NCBI GenBank assembly: GCA_964640085.1
Contig: CAZXFA010000007.1
Location: forward strand, 1 to 64,000
DNA from: CAZXFA01 sp964640085
GTDB lineage: Bacteria > Actinomycetota > UBA4738 > HRBIN12
DNA: 64,000 nucleotides
Direction: 5' to 3'
Shown: piece after piece, positions 46,493 to 54,502 of the stretch
Position numbering within the stretch: the first letter of the stretch is position 1
Layout of the letters: each line of letters begins with the position of its first letter
The notes under the pieces: model-generated
Told to the model about the DNA's origin: nothing
Seen by the model: only the letters and a program-made list of their open reading frames with translations
Database searches by the model: none
Program-made: the position numbers and the translations under genes

Positions 46493-46521
46493 GTTGTACT
46501 GCTTCGGCAAACCCCTGGCAA
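46493..46521 (-). promoter_or_regulatory. Predicted promoter of the merR gene
   Basis: On the minus strand TTGCCA (46516-46521) and TACAAC (46493-46498) are 17 bp apart, matching five and four of six consensus positions. It lies in the 199-bp gap between the DUF3040 gene and merR. The rest of that gap shows no gene. Confidence 0.55.
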
Positions 46522-46580
46522 GCGCGCAGGACGGAGGGCCCGATCCGGAACACGTTCGCCGGATCCGGTGCGGATCGCGC

Positions 46581-46967
46581 TCATCCCTCGGGGGTGTCCG
46601 GCGGCGGAGGCGACTGGTCGCGGAAGCGACCCGCGAGCCGTGCGAGCAGCCCGGCCACCGAGAATCGTCCCGATTGGGTCTGCATCGCTCTGATCTGGTC
46701 GCGACCCAGCGCCCGCAGGTACCGGTAGATCAGCAGCGACGAGGTCAGCATCACGCAGAACCCAGCGGCCGCGACCCACAACGAGACGGGGAACGCCATC
46801 AACATCAGGAACCCGACCAGGAACCCGAACGCGGACCACCGGATCCGTCGCGCGAGGTGGCGATAGAGGGAGGTACGGCTCACCGCCTCGGCCAGACGAG
46901 GGTCTTCCTCGGACAGGCGTTGCTCGATCTCCTCGAGGATCCGCTGTTCGTCCGGCGAGAGTGGCAT
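46581..46967 (-). CDS. DUF3040 family membrane protein
   Basis: From ATG 46967 the 128-residue protein begins MPLSPDEQRILEEIEQRL, the typical opening of DUF3040. It has RTSLYRHLARRIRW before two closely spaced hydrophobic helices (about 46-66 and 70-88). A short basic cytoplasmic tail ends in a Pro-rich segment. The family is nearly confined to actinobacteria and has no assigned function. The start lies 17 bp after the dinB stop, so it is probably read from the SOS cassette transcript as well. Confidence 0.88.
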   Translation of the reverse strand: MPLSPDEQRILEEIEQRLSEEDPRLAEAVSRTSLYRHLARRIRWSAFGFLVGFLMLMAFPVSLWVAAAGFCVMLTSSLLIYRYLRALGRDQIRAMQTQSGRFSVAGLLARLAGRFRDQSPPPPDTPEG

Positions 46968-46984
46968 GGCCGGGTCTCCTGACC

Positions 46985-48283
46985 TCACGCTCCGTCGCCT
47001 CGATTATAGGAACGCCCCCCGCTTGTGGAAGGGGGTCGCTCGACCCCGGACGAACCACCGGGTCCCGGGGACGGGCGTCCACGGGCGCGACCCAGCAGCG
47101 ACGCCGGCACGGTAGCCCCGCGCCCGAACCGGTGCTGGATCCGGTCGACTGCGCGCTCGACGTCTCCCCACCGCTCGCCGCGGAGCAGCGCCAGCTGCTC
47201 CGCGGCGGCCGGGACCAGCCCCGTCGCCTGGACCCCGAGGAGGCGGACCCGACGTCGGGCCCCCGGAAGGCCGCGGAACAGGCCGGAGGCCACCTCGTAC
47301 AGATCGGCGGCGACGTCGGTGGGCGCGTCCAGGGTCCGTGATCTCGTGAGCGTGGCGAAGGTGGCGAGCCGGACCTTCAGCGTGACGGTGCGAGCGCGGT
47401 AACCATCCTCCCGCAAGCGCGCGCCCACGCGCTGGGACAACGCGAGGATCTCCCGCCGGAGCTCCACGTCGTCGTCCAGGTCTCGGCTGAAGGTCTCCTC
47501 GTGGCTGACCGATCTCGGTGGCTCGTAGGGCACCACCGGACGCTCGTCGTCGCCCCGGGCGAGCGCGTGGAGGTCGCGCGTGTGCTGCTCCCCGAGCAGG
47601 CGCCCCAGCACCGCTGGAGAGACCGCCGCGAGGTCCCCGACCGTCCGGACCCCCAGGCGCAAGAGGATCTCCATCGTCTTCTCTCCGACCCCCCACAGCT
47701 CCCGGGCGGGCAGGGGGTCAAGGAACGCCCCGACCTCGTCCGCGCGGACGACCGTCAGGCCGTCGGGCTTGGCCTGCTTGGAGGCCAGCTTGGCCACGAG
47801 CTTGCTCGGTCCCACGCCCACCGAGCAGGAGACGCCGACGGATCCCCGGACCTCGCGACGGACCTTCTCCGCGATCGCCTCGGACGGCCCGAACAGCAGC
47901 ACGGCCCCCGAGACGTCCAGGAAAGCTTCGTCGAGCGAGATCGGCTCCACCAGCGGCGTCACGCCCAGCAGAACCTCGCGGAACCGGTTCGAGTGCGCCT
48001 GGTACGCCTCGAAGTCCGGCGGAACGAACACCGCGTCCGGGCACAGGCGGCGGGCGCGGACCGCCGGCATCGCGTTGCGGATCCCGAACGCTCGGGCCTC
48101 GTAGGAGGCAGACATCACGACGCCGCGGGATCCGGCGCCCCCCACGACCACGGGGCGGCCGGTGAGCGAGGGGTCCTTCAGCACCTCGACCGACGCGTAG
48201 AACGCGTCCAGGTCGACGTGCAGGATGGGCTCGGTCGTCCGGTTCACTTGATCGAGCGTACCCCCATCACCTCCGTGCCTCAT
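46985..48283 (-). CDS. dinB: DNA polymerase IV (Y family, DinB)
   Basis: This translesion polymerase has 432 residues from ATG 48283, which overlaps the dnaE2 stop as ATGA. ILHVDLDAFYASVE holds the metal-binding Asp24, and SLDEAFLDV holds Asp118 and Glu119, so the active site is intact, unlike the dead ImuB partner seen in many dnaE2 cassettes. LPARELWGVGEKTMEILLRLGVRTVGDL is the helix-hairpin-helix thumb. The little-finger domain follows, then an 80-residue Gly/Pro/Arg-rich tail with no clear beta-clamp peptide. A GTG at codon 13 is an alternative start. Confidence 0.94.
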   Translation of the reverse strand: MRHGGDGGTLDQVNRTTEPILHVDLDAFYASVEVLKDPSLTGRPVVVGGAGSRGVVMSASYEARAFGIRNAMPAVRARRLCPDAVFVPPDFEAYQAHSNRFREVLLGVTPLVEPISLDEAFLDVSGAVLLFGPSEAIAEKVRREVRGSVGVSCSVGVGPSKLVAKLASKQAKPDGLTVVRADEVGAFLDPLPARELWGVGEKTMEILLRLGVRTVGDLAAVSPAVLGRLLGEQHTRDLHALARGDDERPVVPYEPPRSVSHEETFSRDLDDDVELRREILALSQRVGARLREDGYRARTVTLKVRLATFATLTRSRTLDAPTDVAADLYEVASGLFRGLPGARRRVRLLGVQATGLVPAAAEQLALLRGERWGDVERAVDRIQHRFGRGATVPASLLGRARGRPSPGPGGSSGVERPPSTSGGRSYNRGDGA

Positions 48284-51200
48284 CGGCCGGCCGAGCCGCC
48301 GCTCGAGTGCCAGAGCTTCCGCGGGACCGCCGAGGCGACCGCCGATCCCTCGTGGGCCAGCGCCTCGGCCAGACGTCTGGCCCGGCGCGCACGGTGGAGC
48401 GCGACCATGTCCCACACGTCCTCAGCGATCACCGAGACGCCACGGCGGCCCGTGCGCCGGACCGTCCCCCCCACCACCAGCAGGAACGAGTGGAACACGG
48501 TCCTCGCGACCTTGGGCTGCACGCTCTCGAACACCGTCACGTCGATCGGCCCGGTCGCATCGTCCAGCGTGAGGAAGACGATCCGCTGCCCGCTGCGGAT
48601 CGCGGGGGTCTGCGAGGCCACCTTCACCCCCACCACCCGCACCCGCTCGCCGGCCCGGCATCGCCACAGGCGATCCGCACGGGTCGCGCCAAGGTCGGCG
48701 ATCAGCGGCTCGAAGAAGCTCACGAGGTGCCGGCTCGCGTCCAGGCCGAGGACCTCGAGCTCGGCCCGGACGCGTTCGGCGTCGGTGTACTCGGGGAGGG
48801 AGAGACCGGGAAGGGTCGGGGTCGCCGCTCCGGGCGGCGGGTCCCCTCCTCGCCTCGCCGACCTCCCGCCACCTCGACGTGGTCCCCGCGAGGCTCGTCG
48901 ACCCACACCCTCCGCGGCGACCCCCGACCGTGCACCCGGGACCCTCCGCGAACCCCGCCGACCGTCCTCCCGAGTGCCCAACGAAGCAGGACCTGCGGCC
49001 CAGAGATCCAGCGCGAGCTGGTCGCCCTCGCGCTGTGGCTCGACGGTCATCGCCGCGTACAGGCGGTCGCGACGCGTGCCGCCCGGGAGCACATCGAACC
49101 CCCCGGCGTGGGCGAGCGCCTCCGCCACCGGTCTGGACACGCTCGTGCGCCGCAGGAGGTCTCCCACGTCGCGGAATGGCCGCTCGGCCCGGGCCTGGAG
49201 GATCGAGCGGATCTCGGCGTCCGAGATCCCGTGCACGTCGGCGAGCGAGAGCCGGATCCCGTACCCGCCGCCCGGGAGCCGCTCTACCGTGTACGTCGGC
49301 TCGCTGCGGTCGACGTCGAGCGGCAGGACCGCGATCCCGTGCTCGCGTGCGTCCTCGAGGATCAGCCGCCGCGGGTACATCCCGGGGTCGTGCGTGAGGA
49401 CCCCGGCCAGGAAGTGCGCCGGGTGGTGGGCCTTCAGCCAGGCCGAACGGTACGTCGGCACGGCGAAGGCCGCGGCGTGCGCCTTGCAGAACCCGAAGCT
49501 CGCGAACCGCGCGACGTCGTCCCAGGTGCGCTCGGCCACCGTGTCGGGGATCCTGCGAGCCCGCGCGCGGCGCAGGAGGTCCGCGCGCAGCCCCGGCAGC
49601 AGATCCTCGCGATCCAGGTGCCGGCGGATGAAGTCGGCCCGGGCCAGGCCGTAGCCCGCGATCGCCGTCAGGGTCCGCATCACCTGCTCGTGGTAGACGA
49701 GCACGCCGAAGGTCTCCCGAAGAACCGGCCGCAGCGACGGGTGCGCGTAGGTCGGCCGCTCCATCCCGTGGCGCCGGCGTAGGTACGGCGTGACCATGTC
49801 CGACTTCACCGGGCCGGGTCGGAACAGCGAGATGTCGACGATCAGGTCCTCCCACCGCTCGGGCTGGAGCTTCTGGAGGAGCTCGCGCTGGCCTGGCGAC
49901 TCGATCTGGAAGCACCCGAGAGTATCCGAGGCTCGGATCAGCTCGAAGGTCGGCCCGTCGTCGAGCGGGATCTCCGTCAGGTCGACCTTGACGTGCTCGG
50001 TGCGGACGATCTCGTCCACCGCATGGCGCATCGCCGAGAGCATCCGCACCCCGAGCACGTCGAGCTTCAGGTAGCCGAGGAGCTCGACGTCGTCCTTGTC
50101 GGCCTGGATCATCCGGTACCCCTGGAACGAGCGTTCGAGCGGCACCCTCTTCACCAGGTCGTGGTTCGAGAGCACGATCCCCGAGGGGTGCAGGGCGAGG
50201 TGCCGCGGGAACCCGTCCAGGCGCTCGGCGACCCTGAGCAGCAACTCGAGCTGACCGGCGTTGAGGTTGCTGCCGGCGAGCTCGGGCAGCCGCTCGATCG
50301 CCACGCGCAGGTCGTCGGCGCCGATCCGCGGGAACGCCTTTGCCACCCAGTCGACCTCGGGCTCGGGCAGGCCGAGGGCCTTGCCGACCTCGCGGATCGC
50401 GGACCGGGCGCGGAAGGTGTCGACCATCGCCACGCAAGCGGTGCGCTCGTCGCCGTGGCGCGAGAGGACCATGTCGTAGACGTCCTCCCGCCGGGCCGAC
50501 TCCACGTCGATGTCGATGTCGGGCAGCTCGTCCCGCAACGGGTTCAGGAACCGCTCGAACACCAGGTCGTGGCGGATCGGGTCGACGTCGGAGATCCCGG
50601 TCAGGTAGCAGACGAGCGATCCGGCCGCGCTCCCCCGGCACGCGCACCAGATCCCCATCGCCCGCACGTCGGCGACGATGTCCGCGACCGTGAGGAAGTA
50701 CGCTGGGTACCCGAGGCGGTGGATCGTGGCGAGCTCGCGGTCGAGGCGGTCGCGGACCTCGCGGGTCGGTCGCATCCCCCGGCGCTCGAGCCCGCGCCAG
50801 CATCGCTCGGCCAGGACCGAGGAGGCGCTCCGCCCGGCCGGCGTCGGGAAGTCGGGGAACCGGGGCCGGCGCAGCTCGAGGTCGAACGCGCAGGAGGCCG
50901 CGATGTCGAGCGTGGCGTCGGCCAGGTCCGGGCGCTCGGCGAACAGCCGCCGCATCGCCCCCGCCGGCTTCAGCCACCCCTCGGCGTTCGTACGCGAGAC
51001 GTTCGTCCGGCTGATCGGCACCAGCTCGCGCATGCACTCGAGCGCGTCGGCCAGGAACGCGTCCCGCGGCACGAGGTAGCGCACCGGGTTCGTCGCAACG
51101 GCCCGGACCCTGGCCCGCTCGGCCAGGCGCAGGAGCGCGCGGATCTCGGCCAGCGAGCCCTCCTCGAGTCGGTGCTGGACACCCATGGACAGGCGATCGC

Positions 51201-51786
51201 CGAACGCCTGCCACCAGGGCTCGAGCGCTACGAGCGCCGCCTCCGGGCGACCCGCCACGGCGAGGGCGCCCGGAGGCGAGGCCGGCCCGAGCAGGGCGGC
51301 CAGGCCCTCCGCGTTGGCGCACACCTGCTCGACGGCGAGCGAGGGCTCCCCACGCTCGCCCGAGTGGTGCGCGTCGGTGATCAACCCGCACAGGTTCGCG
51401 TACCCGCGCTCGTCCTGGGCGAGCAGGACGACGGACAGGGGAGAGGGTCTTTGCGGAGCGGTCTGGGTCGACGAGCGGAGCCGACGGACGGTCCTCGAGG
51501 CCTGAGGTCGGGTGGAGCGAGGCGGGGACCCAGATCCCGGAGCGAAGGGCCCTCGCCCCCCCACGTCGCCGTGGATGGTCAGGGTGGCACCGAGGATCGG
51601 CTTCACCCCGTGCTTCTGGCAGGCGGCCACGAACCGCGCCGCGCCGTACAGCCCGTCCCGGTCGGCGAGCGCCACGGCTGGCATCCCGAGCTCGGCGGCC
51701 AGCCGCGCGAGCGCCTCAGGCGAGAACGCCCCCTCCTTCAGCGAGAAGAAGGACCGGACGTCGAGGTGGACGACGCCGCGAGGCAC
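48280..51786 (-). CDS. dnaE2: Error-prone DNA polymerase III alpha paralogue (DnaE2-like)
   Basis: This 1168-residue C-family polymerase is distinct from the replicative copy at 11949. The polymerase centre is intact: CRGSAAGSLVCYL and ELPDIDIDVESARRE carry the catalytic Asp pair. The PHP domain has lost its metal ligands: the first motif is HLDVRSFFSL where the other copy has HLHTHTEYSL, and the next is LADRDG instead of ITDHG. Two low-complexity inserts rich in Arg, Gly, Ser and Pro (about 77-110 and 945-995) flank the core. An OB fold (VRVVGVKVAS) closes the protein. GTG start, 24 bp after the unknown 130-residue gene; coupled to dinB. Confidence 0.92.
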   Translation of the reverse strand: MPRGVVHLDVRSFFSLKEGAFSPEALARLAAELGMPAVALADRDGLYGAARFVAACQKHGVKPILGATLTIHGDVGGRGPFAPGSGSPPRSTRPQASRTVRRLRSSTQTAPQRPSPLSVVLLAQDERGYANLCGLITDAHHSGERGEPSLAVEQVCANAEGLAALLGPASPPGALAVAGRPEAALVALEPWWQAFGDRLSMGVQHRLEEGSLAEIRALLRLAERARVRAVATNPVRYLVPRDAFLADALECMRELVPISRTNVSRTNAEGWLKPAGAMRRLFAERPDLADATLDIAASCAFDLELRRPRFPDFPTPAGRSASSVLAERCWRGLERRGMRPTREVRDRLDRELATIHRLGYPAYFLTVADIVADVRAMGIWCACRGSAAGSLVCYLTGISDVDPIRHDLVFERFLNPLRDELPDIDIDVESARREDVYDMVLSRHGDERTACVAMVDTFRARSAIREVGKALGLPEPEVDWVAKAFPRIGADDLRVAIERLPELAGSNLNAGQLELLLRVAERLDGFPRHLALHPSGIVLSNHDLVKRVPLERSFQGYRMIQADKDDVELLGYLKLDVLGVRMLSAMRHAVDEIVRTEHVKVDLTEIPLDDGPTFELIRASDTLGCFQIESPGQRELLQKLQPERWEDLIVDISLFRPGPVKSDMVTPYLRRRHGMERPTYAHPSLRPVLRETFGVLVYHEQVMRTLTAIAGYGLARADFIRRHLDREDLLPGLRADLLRRARARRIPDTVAERTWDDVARFASFGFCKAHAAAFAVPTYRSAWLKAHHPAHFLAGVLTHDPGMYPRRLILEDAREHGIAVLPLDVDRSEPTYTVERLPGGGYGIRLSLADVHGISDAEIRSILQARAERPFRDVGDLLRRTSVSRPVAEALAHAGGFDVLPGGTRRDRLYAAMTVEPQREGDQLALDLWAAGPASLGTREDGRRGSRRVPGARSGVAAEGVGRRASRGPRRGGGRSARRGGDPPPGAATPTLPGLSLPEYTDAERVRAELEVLGLDASRHLVSFFEPLIADLGATRADRLWRCRAGERVRVVGVKVASQTPAIRSGQRIVFLTLDDATGPIDVTVFESVQPKVARTVFHSFLLVVGGTVRRTGRRGVSVIAEDVWDMVALHRARRARRLAEALAHEGSAVASAVPRKLWHSSGGSAGR

Positions 51787-51810
51787 CTCACGGCTCCGAT
51801 GGGGTTCGAC

Positions 51811-52203
51811 CTACCCGCGCTCCCAGACAGCCGGATCGTGCGCGAAGTGCACCCGGACGGGTTCGAGCACGCGGAGCCGCCGCACCGACGCCGCGTATGC
51901 CTCGCGGCGGTCGGGCTCGCCCGGCTCGCCCGAGGCGGACGGCTCGGTGGCCCGCTCCCACTCGGCGCGGGACTGGAGCGCCTGCCCCGCGAGCGCCTCC
52001 TCGATCGGGGTCACGCGCGGCGAGAACATCGCCTCGTCCTCCGCGTTGCCGTTCCCCGACCCGTTGTCGAACAGGAAGACGCCGTCCCGGTGAATCACGG
52101 CGTGTGCGTACGACGGCCACCACTCCCGTCCCAGCACCGCCTGTTCCTGCAGCGGCAGGCGCAGCTCCGAGACGAGGAACGGCACGACACGAGGCTCGGT
52201 CAC
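51811..52203 (-). CDS. Unknown 130-residue protein in the SOS mutagenesis cassette
   Basis: GTG 52203 begins MTEPRVVPFLVSELRL. The middle part, AHAVIHRDGVFLFDNGSGNG, has a beta-rich look, and the C-terminal half is helical and charged, ending VHFAHDPAVWERG. No membrane segment or signal peptide is visible. I do not recognise the family. The gene lies 10 bp after the DUF6504 gene and 24 bp before dnaE2, so it belongs to the same SOS transcript. Another open frame overlaps it on the same strand (51788-52213), but its composition is that of a shadow. A role as a polymerase accessory, in the place where imuA is found elsewhere, is a guess. Confidence 0.75.
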   Translation of the reverse strand: MTEPRVVPFLVSELRLPLQEQAVLGREWWPSYAHAVIHRDGVFLFDNGSGNGNAEDEAMFSPRVTPIEEALAGQALQSRAEWERATEPSASGEPGEPDRREAYAASVRRLRVLEPVRVHFAHDPAVWERG

Positions 52204-52213
52204 CGCCTCGCAT

Positions 52214-52459
52214 CTAATCCCACAACCGCTCGATGTGCCAGCGGTCGTGCAGCCGGTCGTGGTAAAGGTCCCAGACCGCGCCGCCGCGGGCCTCGACCCG
52301 CCAGTACTCGCGGTCCCGTCCGTCGGCCCACCAGCGGCCCTCGATCCGCCAGCGGCCGATCACGTCGGCCACCTCGTACCGGCGCCCACGCCAGAGGAAG
52401 GCCGCCGGCATCCCCGCGTCGCGCTCGACCTCCACCGGCTCGTCGTAGGTCTTGGACAT
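52214..52459 (-). CDS. DUF6504 family protein
   Basis: The 81-residue protein has AAFLWRGRRYEVADVIGRWR and WWADGRDREYWRVEA, then the closing WDLYHDRLHDRWHIERLWD, in short beta strands rich in Trp and Arg. This is the pattern of DUF6504, which in actinobacteria is found next to Y-family and DnaE2-type polymerases. It is the first gene after the SOS box, whose centre lies 43 bases before the ATG, with AGGAAG as ribosome site. Function unknown; the constant association suggests a mutasome or DNA-binding accessory. Confidence 0.88.
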   Translation of the reverse strand: MSKTYDEPVEVERDAGMPAAFLWRGRRYEVADVIGRWRIEGRWWADGRDREYWRVEARGGAVWDLYHDRLHDRWHIERLWD

Positions 52460-52494
52460 CCCGCTTCCTCGTGACCACCTCCCCCTCGAAGTAT

Positions 52495-52510
52495 CGAACG
52501 TATGTTCGAG
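52495..52510 (-). promoter_or_regulatory. SOS box (LexA operator) of the mutagenesis cassette
   Basis: TCGAACGTATGTTCGA contains perfect inverted half-sites TCGAAC and GTTCGA about a 4-base centre, matching the established mycobacterial/actinobacterial LexA consensus TCGAAC-N4-GTTCGA. On the minus strand a GATACT -10-like element overlaps its inner edge. It lies 36 bases before the DUF6504 start. Flanking C5/G5 runs enlarge the palindrome. DNA damage should therefore induce DUF6504, the unknown protein, dnaE2 and dinB together. Confidence 0.88.
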
Positions 52511-52556
52511 GGGGAAGGCGAACGTACACCAGGGGTCCGACAGCCGTCAAGACGGG

Positions 52557-52940
52557 CTATCCCTGCTCGGTGGGGGCGACCTCGCGCCGATCGACCCACT
52601 CCCGGTGCAGCGTGCAGCGGCCCTCGGCGTCGAAGTCCAGGACCAGGATCCCGTCCAGCTCCACCCGTCGGGCGCCCTCGTCGAACGCGACCCGCCACCA
52701 CGCCACGCCTCGCTCCTCCTCCAGGGCGAGCGGCTCGAACCGGGTCTCCAGACCCGGCTGCACGCCTCCCTCGATCCAGCGCCGGACGATCTCGTCCCGC
52801 CCGCGCGCCGCGTCGTCCCGGAAGGGACCGTGGTGGTAGACCGCGTCCCCGGAGAACAGCCCCGCGACCTCGTCCGGGTCGTTCGAGGCCCACGCCGCGA
52901 AGTACCGCTCGAGCCACCCCCGGAAGGCCGTGCCGTCCAC
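52557..52940 (-). CDS. NTF2-like / SnoaL-type protein
   Basis: From GTG 52940 the 127-residue protein has the cone-shaped NTF2-like pattern: FRGWLERYFAAWASNDPDEVAGLFSGDAVYHHGPF in the two first helices and strand, WWRVAFDEGARRVELDGILVLDFDAEGRC, and a last strand THREWVDRREV. Such folds serve as small hydrolases, cyclases or binding proteins, and no catalytic set stands out. Other frames across it are open but lack this pattern. It is upstream of the SOS box, on the same strand, and is probably transcribed separately. Confidence 0.75.
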   Translation of the reverse strand: MDGTAFRGWLERYFAAWASNDPDEVAGLFSGDAVYHHGPFRDDAARGRDEIVRRWIEGGVQPGLETRFEPLALEEERGVAWWRVAFDEGARRVELDGILVLDFDAEGRCTLHREWVDRREVAPTEQG

Positions 52941-52958
52941 AGGGACATCGTACGTGGG

Positions 52959-52964
52959 TAGGCT
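52959..52964 (+). promoter_or_regulatory. -10 element for near-leaderless ftcD transcript
   Basis: TAGGCT at 52959-52964 fits the TANNNT -10 pattern and lies 9 bases before the ftcD ATG, so the mRNA would begin at or within a few bases of the start codon. No ribosome-binding sequence is visible between them. Confidence 0.4.
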
Positions 52965-52973
52965 TCTGCGGCG

Positions 52974-54500
52974 ATGGCCGACCCGAACGCCCTCGTCGTC
53001 TGCGTCCCGAACTTCAGCGAGGGGCGCCGGGCCGAGGTGATCGACGCGATCTGCGACGCCCTGGCGAGCGTCCCGGGCGCGCGCCTGGTCTACCGCCAGG
53101 CGGACCCGGAACACAACCGTCTCGACACCACGGTCGTCGGCCCGCCGGATGCCGTCCGGCGGGCCGCGCTCGCCGGCGCGGCGGAGGCCGTCGAGCTGAT
53201 CGACATGGACGAGCACCGCGGCGGCCATCCCCGGATGGGCGCGGCCGACGTGATCCCGTTCGTCCCGCTCCGTGGGATCACGATGGACGAGGTGGTCGAG
53301 CTGGCACGCGACTTCGCGCGCGAGCTCGCGGAGACCTTGGACCTCCCCGTGTACCTCTACGACCGGGCCGCGCTCGTGCCGCAGCGCGCGAGCCTGGCCG
53401 AGGTCCGCCGAGGCGAGTACGAGGGCCTGCGCGAGGCCGTCTCGCGGGCCGAGCGCGTACCCGACCTCGGCCCGCGCGCGATCGGGAAGGCCGGCGCCGC
53501 CGCGGTCGCGGCCCGGAAGCCGCTGATCGCGTTCAACGTCTACCTGACCGGTCCGGAGGAGCGAGCCAAGGAGATCGCGAAGCTCGTCCGCGAGTCCGGC
53601 GGCGGCCTGCCGGCCGTCCGCGCGATCGGGTTCGCGGTGCCCGAGCGCGATGCGGTCACGGTTTCGATGAACCTCGTGGACCACGAGACGACCGGCCTGC
53701 GGGTGGCCTTCGACAGGGTCCGCGGGCTCGCCGCCGAGCGCGGTATGCAGATCCGCTCCTCCGAGATCGTTGGCCTGGTGCCGCAAGCCGCGCTCGCGGA
53801 GGAGGATGTCTCCCATCTGCAACTGGAGGGGTTCGATGCGGACGCACAGATCCTGGAGCGGCTCGTGAACGGGGGCATCGGCGAGCGGACGATCGACGGC
53901 TTCCTCGGGGTGCTGGCCTCGGACGCGCCGACGCCGGGCGGGGGCGCGGTGGCCGGCCTGTGCGGGGCGGCGGGGGCGGCGCTCATCTCGATGGTCTGCA
54001 ACCTGACGATCGGCAAGGGCGGCTACGAGGACGTGGAGGACCGGATGCGCGCGCACCTCGAGGAGGCCGAGGCGGCGCGCCCGGCGTTCCTCGAGCTCGC
54101 CGACCGCGACGCCGCGTCGTTCGACGCCGTGATGGCCGCGTTCCGGATGCCGAAGGACGACGACCGGCAGAAGGCCGAGCGCAGCGCCGCGATCCAGCGC
54201 GCCTACGAAGGGGCGGCCCGCGTGCCGCTCGAGCTCGTCCGCCGGGCCGTCGACCTGCTGCCGGCGGCGGTCGCCGTCACGGAGCACGGGAACACGAACG
54301 CGGCCTCGGACGGCGTGTCGGCCGCGATCGTCCTGCACGCGGCGGCGGCGTGCGCGATCGTGAACGTCCAGATCAACGCGGCGGCGCTGAAGGCCGAGAG
54401 CGTGGCCGGCGAGCTCAGCGAGGAGGTCGCCATCCTGCGCGTACGCGCCGGCGAGCTGCTCACGGCGGCCGAGGGGGCGTTCGCCGCCCGGACGTCCTGA
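52974..54500 (+). CDS. ftcD: Bifunctional glutamate formimidoyltransferase / formimidoyl-THF cyclodeaminase
   Basis: The 508-residue protein fuses two enzymes. Residues 1-300 are the formiminotransferase: CVPNFSEGRRAEVIDAI, then DEHRGGHPRMGAADVIPF with the catalytic His, and FNVYLTGPEERAKEIAK. Residues 310-508 are the helical cyclodeaminase: TPGGGAVAGLCGAAGAAL and NTNAASDGVSAA. Together they move the formimino carbon of histidine breakdown to tetrahydrofolate and release ammonia. No hut gene is near, so the formimino donor or location of the rest of the pathway is unknown. DUF402 follows after 2 bp. Confidence 0.95.
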   Translation: MADPNALVVCVPNFSEGRRAEVIDAICDALASVPGARLVYRQADPEHNRLDTTVVGPPDAVRRAALAGAAEAVELIDMDEHRGGHPRMGAADVIPFVPLRGITMDEVVELARDFARELAETLDLPVYLYDRAALVPQRASLAEVRRGEYEGLREAVSRAERVPDLGPRAIGKAGAAAVAARKPLIAFNVYLTGPEERAKEIAKLVRESGGGLPAVRAIGFAVPERDAVTVSMNLVDHETTGLRVAFDRVRGLAAERGMQIRSSEIVGLVPQAALAEEDVSHLQLEGFDADAQILERLVNGGIGERTIDGFLGVLASDAPTPGGGAVAGLCGAAGAALISMVCNLTIGKGGYEDVEDRMRAHLEEAEAARPAFLELADRDAASFDAVMAAFRMPKDDDRQKAERSAAIQRAYEGAARVPLELVRRAVDLLPAAVAVTEHGNTNAASDGVSAAIVLHAAAACAIVNVQINAAALKAESVAGELSEEVAILRVRAGELLTAAEGAFAARTS

Positions 54501-54502
54501 AG

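Noticed and set aside
48836..49000. Inserted mobile element in dnaE2
   Set aside because: The GC-rich, repetitive stretch stays in frame, has no terminal repeats or transposase, and reads as a low-complexity linker.
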